Of a DNA stretch of 64,000 nucleotides, positions 52,971 to 61,286 are shown one piece after another (the first letter of the stretch is position 1; every line of letters starts with the position of its first letter). The notes beneath the pieces are model-generated. The model was not told where the DNA came from, ran no database searches, and saw only the letters and a list, made by a program, of their open reading frames with translations. The position numbers were made by a program, and so were the translations under genes. The DNA comes from Aestuariirhabdus litorea (GTDB lineage: Bacteria; Pseudomonadota; Gammaproteobacteria; Pseudomonadales; Aestuariirhabdaceae), in the NCBI RefSeq assembly GCF_003864255.1, contig NZ_QWEZ01000002.1, positions 620,001 to 684,000 on the forward strand, read 5' to 3'.

Positions 52971-55073
52971 ATGTCCAGCCATTTCAGTTTACAGGGCTTT
53001 TTTCACCCCGCATCGGTGGCAATCATCGGCGCAAAAGATGATCCCAACAGTGTTGGGGGCAGGCCCATCTTCTACATGCGCCGGTACGGCTATACCGGAC
53101 GTATCTATCCGGTCAACCCGAAACGGGTGCACGTTCAACAGTTGACGTGTTTTCCCAACCTGAACAGCCTGCCCGAGCAACCCGATCTGGTCATCATTGC
53201 TGTGTCCGCCGAGCGCGCACTGACCGCGGTTGAAGATGCCGTTCGGGCGGGCGCTAAATCCATCATCATGATGTCGTCAGGCTTTGGGGAAACTGGTGAG
53301 GCCGGTCGTGCTCTCGAACAGAAGATTATCCGCATGGCTCAGGCGGCAGGGGTTCCCTTGATCGGACCCAATGCTCAGGGGATTGCTAACTTCAGCAACG
53401 GGGCCATTGCCAACTTCTCCACCATGTTTATGGAGATAGAGCCCGAGGATGGCCCTATCGCCATTGTCAGCCAAAGCGGTGCAGCGAGTGTGATGCCCTA
53501 CGCCCTACTCCGCCAGAGAGGTATCGGCGCCCGTTACCTGGCCGCCACCGGCAATGATGCCGATATCACCAGCAGTGAGCTTTTGCTCGCGGTGCTTGAA
53601 GACCCGGAGATCAAACTGGTGCTCCTCTATCTGGAGTCCATTAGAGAGACAACTGCGCTTGCCAGCGCCGCCGAAAAGGCCCGCCGCAAAGGCGTTGCTA
53701 TAGTCGCGCTCAAATCCGGCACCAGCTCCCGCGGTATATCGGCGGCCAGTAGCCATACCGGCGCCCTCGCCACCGAAGATGCCGTTGTCGATGCCTATTT
53801 CCGCCGTCACGGCATATACCGGGTTAGTGACATCAGCGAACTGGCCGCCGCAGCGGAGCTTTACCTCAGTGGACGGTCTCCGGGGAAGGGCCGAGTTCTT
53901 ACTATGAGCCATAGCGGTGCGGTGGGGGTTGTTTGTGCCGATGCAGCCGAACAGATGGGGATGGATTTCGCCGACCTGTCCGACGACACCGTTTGCGGGT
54001 TGCGCGACATCATGCCCGCCTTCGGCGCCATTCATAACCCGCTGGATCTCACCGCAGGCCTGCTCAGCGATGGGTCCCTGTTTGGACGCGCATTGGAACT
54101 ACTCTGCGATGATAGCAACATTGATGTCATCCATATCGGAATGCCCGTCGCGGGTCCCGGTTATGATGTTAATGGCTTTGCACAAGCTGCTCGAGCAGCC
54201 AGCGATCGTAGCGGAAAACTGATCCTGGTATCCGGCCCCCAGCTGTCGGTGCTGGACCATTTTAAGACGCAAGGCATTCCCACTTACCAGGGCGATGTCG
54301 AAGCATTGGGTCTGCTGCACCAGTACATTCAGCACCACCGACTCCTTCAGCAACAAATACCGCAGGCGGTTACGGTCACCGAGCTGGCGATGCCTGCCAC
54401 CACACTGCCCTGCCTTAGCGAGGCAGACAGCCTGAAGTTGATGACCGACCTGGGTATTCCAGTAGTACAACATGCCCGCTGCCATGACCTTGACCGCGCC
54501 TTGACAGCCTTTAGCCAGATCGAAGGAAAGGTGGTTCTCAAGGCTTGCTCTCCAGAGATACCCCACAAATCCGAGTACAACCTGGTCTGGCTCGGCATCG
54601 AATCGCAAGAGGCTCTGGTGGAGGCATTCAACGCGTGCCACATCAAACTACGGCAGTTGGGTTTCCCGGCCGACGTGATTGTGGCCCGTCAGGAGTCGGG
54701 CCGTCGCGAAATCGTTCTGGGGGCCAGGCGAGATCCAGTTTTTGGACCCGTAGTACTGATTGGCGATGGCGGGAAATATCTCGAAGTCCTCAAAGATTAC
54801 CTACTGCTGACACCCCCCTTTACCGCTGTCGAAGTGCTGGACGCCCTTCAGCAACTGCGCATCTGGCCAATATTGCAAGGGGTACGGGGAGACCAGCCGG
54901 CTAACCTTCAGCGCCTTTGCGAGGCAGCGGTGCAACTGGGTAACTCACTGATCGCAACACCGGCTATTGAGTCCGTGGACCTCAATCCCGTATTGATCCG
55001 CCACGACGGTGAGCTCGTTGTTCTGGACGCCCTGGTTACACGGGCCCCCGAACCCACCAATAGCGATAACTGA
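52971..55073 (+). CDS. NDP-forming acyl-CoA ligase (acetyl-CoA synthetase ADP-forming/FerA family)
   Basis: A 700-residue fused alpha-beta ligase: CoA-binding Rossmann domain (FFHPASVAIIGAKDDPNSVG), two succinyl-CoA-synthetase-like domains (SQSGAASVMPYALL, SSHTGALATEDAVVDAYF with the likely phosphohistidine), then an ATP-grasp domain (VVLKACSPEIPHKSEYN, VDLNPVLI). It activates a carboxylic acid with CoA and ATP, making ADP; feruloyl-CoA synthetase FerA belongs here. Substrate is not determined by sequence. Confidence 0.88.
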   Translation: MSSHFSLQGFFHPASVAIIGAKDDPNSVGGRPIFYMRRYGYTGRIYPVNPKRVHVQQLTCFPNLNSLPEQPDLVIIAVSAERALTAVEDAVRAGAKSIIMMSSGFGETGEAGRALEQKIIRMAQAAGVPLIGPNAQGIANFSNGAIANFSTMFMEIEPEDGPIAIVSQSGAASVMPYALLRQRGIGARYLAATGNDADITSSELLLAVLEDPEIKLVLLYLESIRETTALASAAEKARRKGVAIVALKSGTSSRGISAASSHTGALATEDAVVDAYFRRHGIYRVSDISELAAAAELYLSGRSPGKGRVLTMSHSGAVGVVCADAAEQMGMDFADLSDDTVCGLRDIMPAFGAIHNPLDLTAGLLSDGSLFGRALELLCDDSNIDVIHIGMPVAGPGYDVNGFAQAARAASDRSGKLILVSGPQLSVLDHFKTQGIPTYQGDVEALGLLHQYIQHHRLLQQQIPQAVTVTELAMPATTLPCLSEADSLKLMTDLGIPVVQHARCHDLDRALTAFSQIEGKVVLKACSPEIPHKSEYNLVWLGIESQEALVEAFNACHIKLRQLGFPADVIVARQESGRREIVLGARRDPVFGPVVLIGDGGKYLEVLKDYLLLTPPFTAVEVLDALQQLRIWPILQGVRGDQPANLQRLCEAAVQLGNSLIATPAIESVDLNPVLIRHDGELVVLDALVTRAPEPTNSDN

Positions 55074-55088
55074 TAAAAGGAAACAGTC

Positions 55089-55883
55089 ATGGCGAGTGAA
55101 TTGACACTGAACATTGAAAACCGGATTGCGACCATCTCCCTCAACCGGCCAGAGAAGTTGAACGCGCTGACCACCGATGGTTTCTTGGAGTTCTCCTCCT
55201 CCCTGGAAGCCCTTTCCTATGACCCGGACGTCAGCGTAGTGGTGGTCACCGGCCAGGGGCGAGCCTTCTGCGCCGGTGGCGATGTAGCTGCCATGGCAAC
55301 GGGTGAGGAGTTCACCGAAGCCACCCTCGAGGGGCGGGCACAGACACTGCGACGGGCAATGGAGTGCGCCCGCTTGCTTCACGAAATGCCCAAGCCAACC
55401 ATCGCAATGCTCCGGGGAGCCACTGCGGGCGCAGGCTTATCGATTGCGCTTTCGGCAGACCTGCGGATCGCATCTACTAACTGCCGCCTATTGACGGCTT
55501 TTAAGGATGTTGCTTACTCCGGCGACTTTGGCGGCAGTTATTTCATGACGCAACTGCTGGGCCCTGCCAAGGCTCGCGAACTGTACTTTCTTTCACCGCG
55601 CCTCGACGCTAATGAGGCGTTACAGCTTGGCCTTGTCAACCGCGTAGTCGAAGATGAAGCGCTCGAGTTGGCGACTCAAGCACTAGCCGCTGAACTCTCG
55701 AGTGGACCGACCATGGCCTTCCGCTACATGAAGCGCAACCTGAATGCAGCGGAAACCTGCACGTTGGCTGAGGTTATGGAGCTTGAAGCCTGGAACCACA
55801 CTCGAACGGGAATGACGGAAGACCACCTTGAGGGCGCTCGGGCCTTCGTCGAAAAGCGCACACCCACCTTTAAGGGCATCTGA
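55089..55883 (+). CDS. Enoyl-CoA hydratase/isomerase family protein, second (PaaG-like)
   Basis: A 264-residue crotonase with GRAFCAGGDVAAMATGEEF, LRGATAGAGLSIALSADLR and YSGDFGGSYFMTQLLGPAK; the D-F-G-G-S-Y block with its acidic residue recalls the PaaG/isomerase branch rather than the two-glutamate hydratases. It would process the CoA ester made by the ligase before it. 15 bases after the ligase stop, AAAAGGAAA ribosome site. Confidence 0.86.
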   Translation: MASELTLNIENRIATISLNRPEKLNALTTDGFLEFSSSLEALSYDPDVSVVVVTGQGRAFCAGGDVAAMATGEEFTEATLEGRAQTLRRAMECARLLHEMPKPTIAMLRGATAGAGLSIALSADLRIASTNCRLLTAFKDVAYSGDFGGSYFMTQLLGPAKARELYFLSPRLDANEALQLGLVNRVVEDEALELATQALAAELSSGPTMAFRYMKRNLNAAETCTLAEVMELEAWNHTRTGMTEDHLEGARAFVEKRTPTFKGI

Positions 55884-55933
55884 TCACCCACTGACGCACT
55901 GAGTTGGTTAACAAGCCCTGGAGATTAAAAGAT

Positions 55934-57352
55934 ATGTTGCAATACAACACCTTATACATAGACGGCGCCTGGGTCCCGTCCCACGGAGCCTCGGTTATCA
56001 ACGTTGAGTCGCCCTCAACGGAAGCCATCATCGGGAGCATCCCGGAAGGAAACTCGAGTGATGTGGATCAGGCCGTTCTTGCTGCACGGGCAGCCTTCGA
56101 GAGCTGGTCCAGCATGGCAACGGAGCGGCGTGCTGAGTACTTGCAGAAAATCCATGAGGGGCTCAACGCACGTAAGGATGAGATCGCCCGTACTATCAGC
56201 AATGAAATGGGTATGCCGCTGAAACTGGCGGGGTTGATCCAAGCCAGTTTGCCCATCGCAACCTTTGGCATGTATGCCCAAAAAGTACGAGAGTTCTCGT
56301 TCAGCGAAAATATCGGTCACTCGCTTGTAAGCCGGGAGGCGGTCGGGGTCGTCGGTTGTATCACCCCCTGGAACTACCCGCTGCATCAGATTGCAGCCAA
56401 GGTTGCAGCCGCCCTTGCGGCCGGTTGCACTGTTATTCTTAAGCCTTCTGAAGTGGCTCCGCTGAACGCTTTCATTCTGGCCGAGATCATTGATGCAGCA
56501 CAGCTTCCGGCAGGGGTATTTAATCTGGTGACCGGATACGGCCCCGTGGTAGGTGAAGCGCTCGTTACCCACCCCGAGATTGATATGCTCTCCTTCACTG
56601 GATCCACCGCCGCTGGTAAGCGAATTGCGGCCCTGGCGGCAAGTGATGTAAAAAGGGTGGCGCTAGAGTTAGGAGGGAAGTCCGCCTCGGTGCTTCTCGA
56701 GGATGCCGACTTTCCCAAAGCAGTAAAGGCAACAATCAATAACTGCTTCCTCAACTCAGGTCAGAACTGCAATGCCTTCAGCCGCATGCTGGTACCGGAG
56801 GGTCGCTACGCAGAAGTAGCCGCTCTCGCCCGGGAGATAGCTGCAACATTCACCGTCGGAGACCCCTTGGGAGACAGCGCTAAGCTGGGCCCGGTGGTGA
56901 CGGCAAACCAGCGAGAGAAGATACAAGAGTACGTAGGCGCCGCAATCGAAGAGGGGGCTGAGTTGCTCGCCGGAGGTGATGGCCAGCCGGAAGGGCTACC
57001 TACAGGTTACTATGTCCGGCCCACCATTTTCGGCCGGGTCGACCCCGATTCAGCGCTGGCGCAGGATGAAATTTTTGGCCCGGTGCTGGCGATCTTGACT
57101 TACCAGGACGAAGCCGAGGCTGTACGCATCGCCAACAATAGCCGCTACGGCTTGGCGGGTGGTGTATGGTCCCAAAGTGAATCCAGGGCGATGGAGGTTG
57201 CACGGCAACTGCGCGCCGGCCAAGTCGATATTAATGGTGCCCGTTTTAATCCCGAGGCGCCCTTTGGCGGCTTCAAGCAGTCTGGCTACGGCCGAGAACT
57301 GGGCCGCTTCGGAATGGAAGAGTTTTTGGAGTACAAATCGATTCAGCATTGA
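55934..57352 (+). CDS. Aldehyde dehydrogenase family protein
   Basis: About 472 residues of an NAD(P)-dependent aldehyde dehydrogenase: GCITPWNYPLHQIAAKVAAA, the glycine motif SFTGSTAAGKRI, catalytic glutamate in ALELGGKSASVLL, catalytic cysteine in LNSGQNCNAFSRML and the C-terminal EIFGPVLAI and PFGGFKQSGYGRE. It would oxidise the aldehyde released in the pathway; vanillin-type dehydrogenases are related. ATG at 55934 preferred for its spacing to GGAG and the family N terminus. Confidence 0.9.
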   Translation: MLQYNTLYIDGAWVPSHGASVINVESPSTEAIIGSIPEGNSSDVDQAVLAARAAFESWSSMATERRAEYLQKIHEGLNARKDEIARTISNEMGMPLKLAGLIQASLPIATFGMYAQKVREFSFSENIGHSLVSREAVGVVGCITPWNYPLHQIAAKVAAALAAGCTVILKPSEVAPLNAFILAEIIDAAQLPAGVFNLVTGYGPVVGEALVTHPEIDMLSFTGSTAAGKRIAALAASDVKRVALELGGKSASVLLEDADFPKAVKATINNCFLNSGQNCNAFSRMLVPEGRYAEVAALAREIAATFTVGDPLGDSAKLGPVVTANQREKIQEYVGAAIEEGAELLAGGDGQPEGLPTGYYVRPTIFGRVDPDSALAQDEIFGPVLAILTYQDEAEAVRIANNSRYGLAGGVWSQSESRAMEVARQLRAGQVDINGARFNPEAPFGGFKQSGYGRELGRFGMEEFLEYKSIQH

Positions 57353-57451
57353 TGGCCTATAACGCCAAACCATGAAGCACTAAGAGCTGGAGTCTTGCGC
57401 CGAGGCTTTTACTGCCCCTGAATAACCACAATAAAAACCAGGAGTATCGCC

Positions 57452-59395
57452 ATGAAGCACTTGCTGCTCAGGCTGGTAGCTGGAACCAGTGATGAAAGTC
57501 GGTCTCAAAACATGGCCCCCAAAGAGATGTGGGGGATTGCCATTACCATGACAGCCATTGCGATGGGTCTATTCCATCTCTACTACAACAGCTATGGCTA
57601 CCTGCTTTCCATACAGCTTCGCGCCGCTCACCTAGCCTTTATTCTCGCTTTAGTGTTCCTCATCTATCCGCGCCGACGGGGGAGCCCAAAGGCAGCGCCC
57701 TCCTTGCTTGACCTGGGTATGATAGCCGTCGGGGCGGGGGCCTCCCTGTATATGTTCTTCATGTACAACGAGTTTGCCACCACCGGCCGCCTGCCAGACC
57801 AGTTCGACCTTGCGATCGCCCTGTGCGGCATCATGGTTTTGTTTGAGGCCTGTCGTCGCACCATAGGCTGGCCGCTGGTCATACTGTGCGCGTTATTTCT
57901 GCTCTACGCGGCCTATGGTAATCATGCTCCAGGCCCCTTCCAGATAGTGCCCTTCTCATGGGAGCGAATCATCTACCAGATGTTTTATACCGAAACAGGA
58001 ATCTTCGGTATCGTGCTTGGCGTGTCTGCAACCTTTATCTTTATCTTTATCCTGTTCGGCGCATTTTTGGGCGAAACAAAGTCATCTGAGTTTTTTAACG
58101 ATGCCTCCCTGGCGATGGCCGGCCACCGACCCGGGGGGCCGGCCAAAGTGGCCGTACTCGGTAGTACCATCATGGGCACCATCAGTGGAAGTGCGGTCGC
58201 CAATGTGGCGACAACCGGCACCATCACTATTCCATTGATGAAGCGTGTCGGTTACCCGAAGCACTTTGCCGCCGCTGTCGAGGCGGTTGCATCCAGTGGC
58301 GGTTCGATCACTCCCCCCATCATGGCCTCCTCCGCATTTATCATGGCGGAGATTCTGGGTATCTCTTACGCCAACGTTATCAAGGCCGCCCTGATCCCTG
58401 CCATTCTTTACTACCTGAGCCTCTGGGTCATGCTCGATCTGCGTGCTCGAAAAGCCAATCTCAGGGGGCTGCCCAAGGACGAGCTACCCATTCTAAAAGA
58501 GATCTTGCTTGAGAAAGGGCACCTGCTCATCCCTGTGGCTGCCGTTATCTGGATGTTGGTCAGCGGTCGTACCCCGCTCTTTGCAGGCATTTGGGGCATA
58601 GGGTTAACGGTTGCGGTCAGCTATCTACGTAAAAGCACTCGAATGACCGCAGGAAAAATCGTCAATGCACTGCGTGACGGTGCCATAACCGCTCTCGGCC
58701 CAGCCGTAGCCTGTGCCATTGTCGGCATTATCGTTGGCGTCTCTTCAATGACCGGCCTCGGGCCGATGATGGCGGGCAACATTATTGATATATCCGGTGG
58801 CCTTCTGATCCCGGCCATGGTGATGACGATAGTGGCCTCTATCATCCTGGGCATGGGTTTGCCAACCGCCGCCTGCTATATCACGGCAGCTACGATCGCG
58901 GCCCCCACCCTCATTGAGTTGGGGGTACCGGATATAGCCGCCCACCTCTTTGTGCTCTATTACGCGGTTCTTTCCGGCATCACTCCGCCGGTGGCTCTGG
59001 CCGCTTTTACTGCGGCCGGTATTGCCGACGCTTCAACCAATAAAGTTGCGCTCACCAGCTTGAAGTTAGGTGCTGCCGGTTTCCTTGTGCCCATCGCCTT
59101 TGTGATGTCACCAGAGCTGCTGTTGATCGATACAGGGCATGGTCTGTTCCACCTCACACTCACAGTGTTGACAGCGCTGATCGGAGTTATTGCTGTTGGT
59201 GCGTCCCTGGAGGGTTATTTGCTCTGCGTGCTCAGCCCGCTTGAGCGGTGTTTGATGGCGGCCAGTGGGTTGATGCTGATCCTGGGCGGCAGCCTTAGTG
59301 ACACCGCGGGAGCTGTCTGCTTGGCGATAGTTCTGTTGATACAGCTTACAAAGTGCCGCCAGCTCAAGCGTTACCAATCCAGCGAGGCCGGTTGA
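57452..59395 (+). CDS. Fused TRAP transporter permease (small + large subunits, TAXI type)
   Basis: A 647-residue membrane protein in which the 4-helix DctQ-like part (residues ~30-200) and the 12-helix DctM-like part (~200-600) are fused, typical of TAXI-TRAP systems. Conserved blocks include STIMGTISGSAVANVATTGT, ASSGGSITPPIMASSAFIMA and MGLPTAACYITAATIAAPTL. It imports an organic acid with a sodium gradient. CAGGAG before the ATG; 99 bases after the aldehyde dehydrogenase. Confidence 0.92.
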   Translation: MKHLLLRLVAGTSDESRSQNMAPKEMWGIAITMTAIAMGLFHLYYNSYGYLLSIQLRAAHLAFILALVFLIYPRRRGSPKAAPSLLDLGMIAVGAGASLYMFFMYNEFATTGRLPDQFDLAIALCGIMVLFEACRRTIGWPLVILCALFLLYAAYGNHAPGPFQIVPFSWERIIYQMFYTETGIFGIVLGVSATFIFIFILFGAFLGETKSSEFFNDASLAMAGHRPGGPAKVAVLGSTIMGTISGSAVANVATTGTITIPLMKRVGYPKHFAAAVEAVASSGGSITPPIMASSAFIMAEILGISYANVIKAALIPAILYYLSLWVMLDLRARKANLRGLPKDELPILKEILLEKGHLLIPVAAVIWMLVSGRTPLFAGIWGIGLTVAVSYLRKSTRMTAGKIVNALRDGAITALGPAVACAIVGIIVGVSSMTGLGPMMAGNIIDISGGLLIPAMVMTIVASIILGMGLPTAACYITAATIAAPTLIELGVPDIAAHLFVLYYAVLSGITPPVALAAFTAAGIADASTNKVALTSLKLGAAGFLVPIAFVMSPELLLIDTGHGLFHLTLTVLTALIGVIAVGASLEGYLLCVLSPLERCLMAASGLMLILGGSLSDTAGAVCLAIVLLIQLTKCRQLKRYQSSEAG

Positions 59396-59533
59396 ACCCC
59401 ATGGCCAACCGCTGCTTTCAACCCCGTTCCAGTCACCACACAGGAGAAACATCCGAACCCTGAAATGCATCAGTGCTGAATATTAGGCACACTCATATCC
59501 ATTAATAGTTTTGTCGTGATTAAGGAGATTACA

Positions 59534-60520
59534 ATGATAAAAATTAAAAATACGATCACTCAGCTGTTTATATCCGCTGCCGTTCTCGCTGTTCTGTCGA
59601 CACCCTCTGTTGGTAACGCGAAGGAGTTTGTAAAGATTGCAACGGGTAATGTCGGGGGAACTTACTATCCAGTGGGCGTAGCTATGGGTAAGCTGTTTAG
59701 TGACAAACTCCCGAACGTACTGTCTTCGGCCATGTCCACAGGAGGTTCAGTAGATAATATTGGCCTGCTGAGATCACAAGAGGCCCAGATTGCTATTCTT
59801 TCAGCTAAAGTAACCCACGATGCCTACAACGGCGCTGATCAGTTCGAGTCCAAGCCATTCAATAAGCTGCGCGCAATCACCGGAATGTGGCCTAGTTTGC
59901 AACATGTGGTCGTCTCGAGGTCAATCAAAAGCTTTGATGACCTTAAGGGGAAAAAATTTGTGGTGGGTGCGGCACGCAGTGGTACCGAGGTAGATGCCCA
60001 TGCAGTGTTAACCGCTGCCAATCTTTTTTACCGCAAAGAGGATGGAGCCCAGCTCAATATTGAGCCGGTATACGTCAACTATGGAGAAGCCGTCGACCTG
60101 ATGAAAAACGAACAGGTAGCTGGCGGTCTCTTTGATGCAGCGCCTCCTGGCGCAGCCATCTCCGAGCTCCTGGCCTCAGGTGATTTCCATATCCTTCAGC
60201 CAAGCGCTGAGCACTCCTCAAAGCTCATTGAGGCTAACCCGCTGTATAGCAACTATGTCGTTAAGGCTGGCACCTACCCGAATCAGGAAAACGACCTGAC
60301 TTTGTCCGGATATCCTGCGGTGCTGGTCACCTCGACAGATGTCAGTGAGGAACTTGCCTACGCTTTAACAAAGACTCTGTTTACGAGTCTGCCCAGGATG
60401 CACAAAGCCCATAAAGCAACCCAGTTTATTCATCCCGACACGGCAATGAAGGGTATAAGCATCGAGTTCCATCCTGGCGTTGTTAAATATTTTAATGAGC
60501 AAAAAACTGCAAGCCAGTAA
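59534..60520 (+). CDS. TAXI-family TRAP periplasmic binding protein
   Basis: A 328-residue binding protein with signal peptide (FISAAVLAVLSTPSVGNA|KE) and TAXI features: KIATGNVGGTYYPVGVAMGK, AMSTGGSVDNIGLLRSQEAQ and VGAARSGTEVDAHAVLTAAN. It supplies the fused permease before it. TAAGGAGATT precedes the ATG at 59534. Confidence 0.92.
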   Translation: MIKIKNTITQLFISAAVLAVLSTPSVGNAKEFVKIATGNVGGTYYPVGVAMGKLFSDKLPNVLSSAMSTGGSVDNIGLLRSQEAQIAILSAKVTHDAYNGADQFESKPFNKLRAITGMWPSLQHVVVSRSIKSFDDLKGKKFVVGAARSGTEVDAHAVLTAANLFYRKEDGAQLNIEPVYVNYGEAVDLMKNEQVAGGLFDAAPPGAAISELLASGDFHILQPSAEHSSKLIEANPLYSNYVVKAGTYPNQENDLTLSGYPAVLVTSTDVSEELAYALTKTLFTSLPRMHKAHKATQFIHPDTAMKGISIEFHPGVVKYFNEQKTASQ

Positions 60521-60554
60521 GCTATTGCCTAGAGATAAACCCTGACTCCATTTG

Positions 60555-60589
60555 TCCCGACATGGGTTAGTCCAAGTCGGGATTTTTTA
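60555..60589 (+). terminator. Intrinsic terminator of the catabolic/TRAP operon
   Basis: TCCCGAC...GTCGGGA followed by TTTTTTATTTAT, 35 bases past the binding-protein stop. Confidence 0.88.
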
Positions 60590-60672
60590 TTTATCGTCGG
60601 AAAAAAATTGTGTTCAAAAGGCTAATTGATTGAGAGGCCCCAAAAATTTAATACCAGACTGAACGTGAATTT

Positions 60673-60746
60673 AGGCATAGTTTGCATAGTTTTTATCGAT
60701 ATGGACGATACGCTATGTGATTATCGAGGAGCATTTGAGCGTGACT
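60673..60746 (+). pseudogene. Truncated, mutated copy of the 5'-nucleotidase gene start
   Basis: Bases 60673-60746 match 50072-50145, the start region of the intact NT5C-like gene, at 70 of 74 positions. All four differences are C-to-T or G-to-A changes in the broken copy, one of which turns the start codon ATG into ATA. It ends abruptly where the miniature element starts. Confidence 0.9.
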
Positions 60747-60949
60747 GTTGATTTGCATCCGAAACTGACCCACTAACACCCGATATTTGCATCGAATTTT
60801 GACCCACGTTAAACCCCTCCCTGCAATCAATGATGCAAGGTTGCCGGAATAGGGCAGAATAAATAACCGAAACAAAGACCAAAATCAGGCCATCAGGGTG
60901 GGTCAAATTTAGATACAAACCCTGGGTCAGTTTTAAGTGCAAATCAACA
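60746..60949. mobile_element. Miniature inverted-repeat element related to IS21-family ends
   Basis: About 204 bases bounded by TGTTGATTTGCA...AAACTGACCCA on the left and its inverted counterpart TGGGTCAGTTTTAAGTGCAAATCAACA on the right. Each end has a second, weaker repeat ending TTGACCCA, the multiple-terminal-repeat layout of IS21-type elements. There is no transposase inside, so this is a non-autonomous (MITE-like) remnant. No target duplication is evident. Confidence 0.75.
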
Positions 60950-61134
60950 CTGTGATACCCGCCTCAATTCAGACCGAGTCGCCCTGTTACTGGATGACTA
61001 TTTTGAAGGGGGCTGTGCGTCAAATCGTGACGTGTAGAGTGGGCGCAGTGAATTTCTTGCTAGAGCTATCTGCCCACTGTACCTGGACTGCGGACGGTGT
61101 TGCAGTGGTTGTGTACTGCAACGAGGGGAGCGGC

Positions 61135-61215
61135 CATGAAGGGGCAAGATATTGTAGTGCTGCTCGAGCTGGAATGCCTGAAGCAGCAGCAAAGCGATCC
61201 ACCATGCGGTGAATA
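61135..61215 (+). pseudogene. Possible truncated small regulator stub
   Basis: After GAGGGGAG a short ORF starts MKGQDIVVLLELECLKQQQS and stops after 26 residues. The KGQDIVVLL opening resembles the N terminus of a family of small winged-helix proteins, so this may be the stub of such a gene. Weak evidence. Confidence 0.3.
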
Positions 61216-61228
61216 GTGTCAACATTCA

Positions 61229-61286
61229 CCGCATAATGTGCGGCGATTGACTTGCGCAAGCGGAGATTGCGCCCCATAATCTCCGC
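61229..61286 (+). promoter_or_regulatory. Palindrome-overlapped, possibly leaderless promoter of the Fic gene
   Basis: CCGCA-TAATG-TGCGG (61229-61243) and GCGGAGATT...AATCTCCGC (61260-61268 / 61278-61286) sit directly before the ATG at 61287. TTGCGC 17 bases before CATAAT (61275-61280) would put transcription start at or next to the ATG; no Shine-Dalgarno is visible. The second palindrome covers the -10 and start, ideal for autorepression. Confidence 0.5.
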
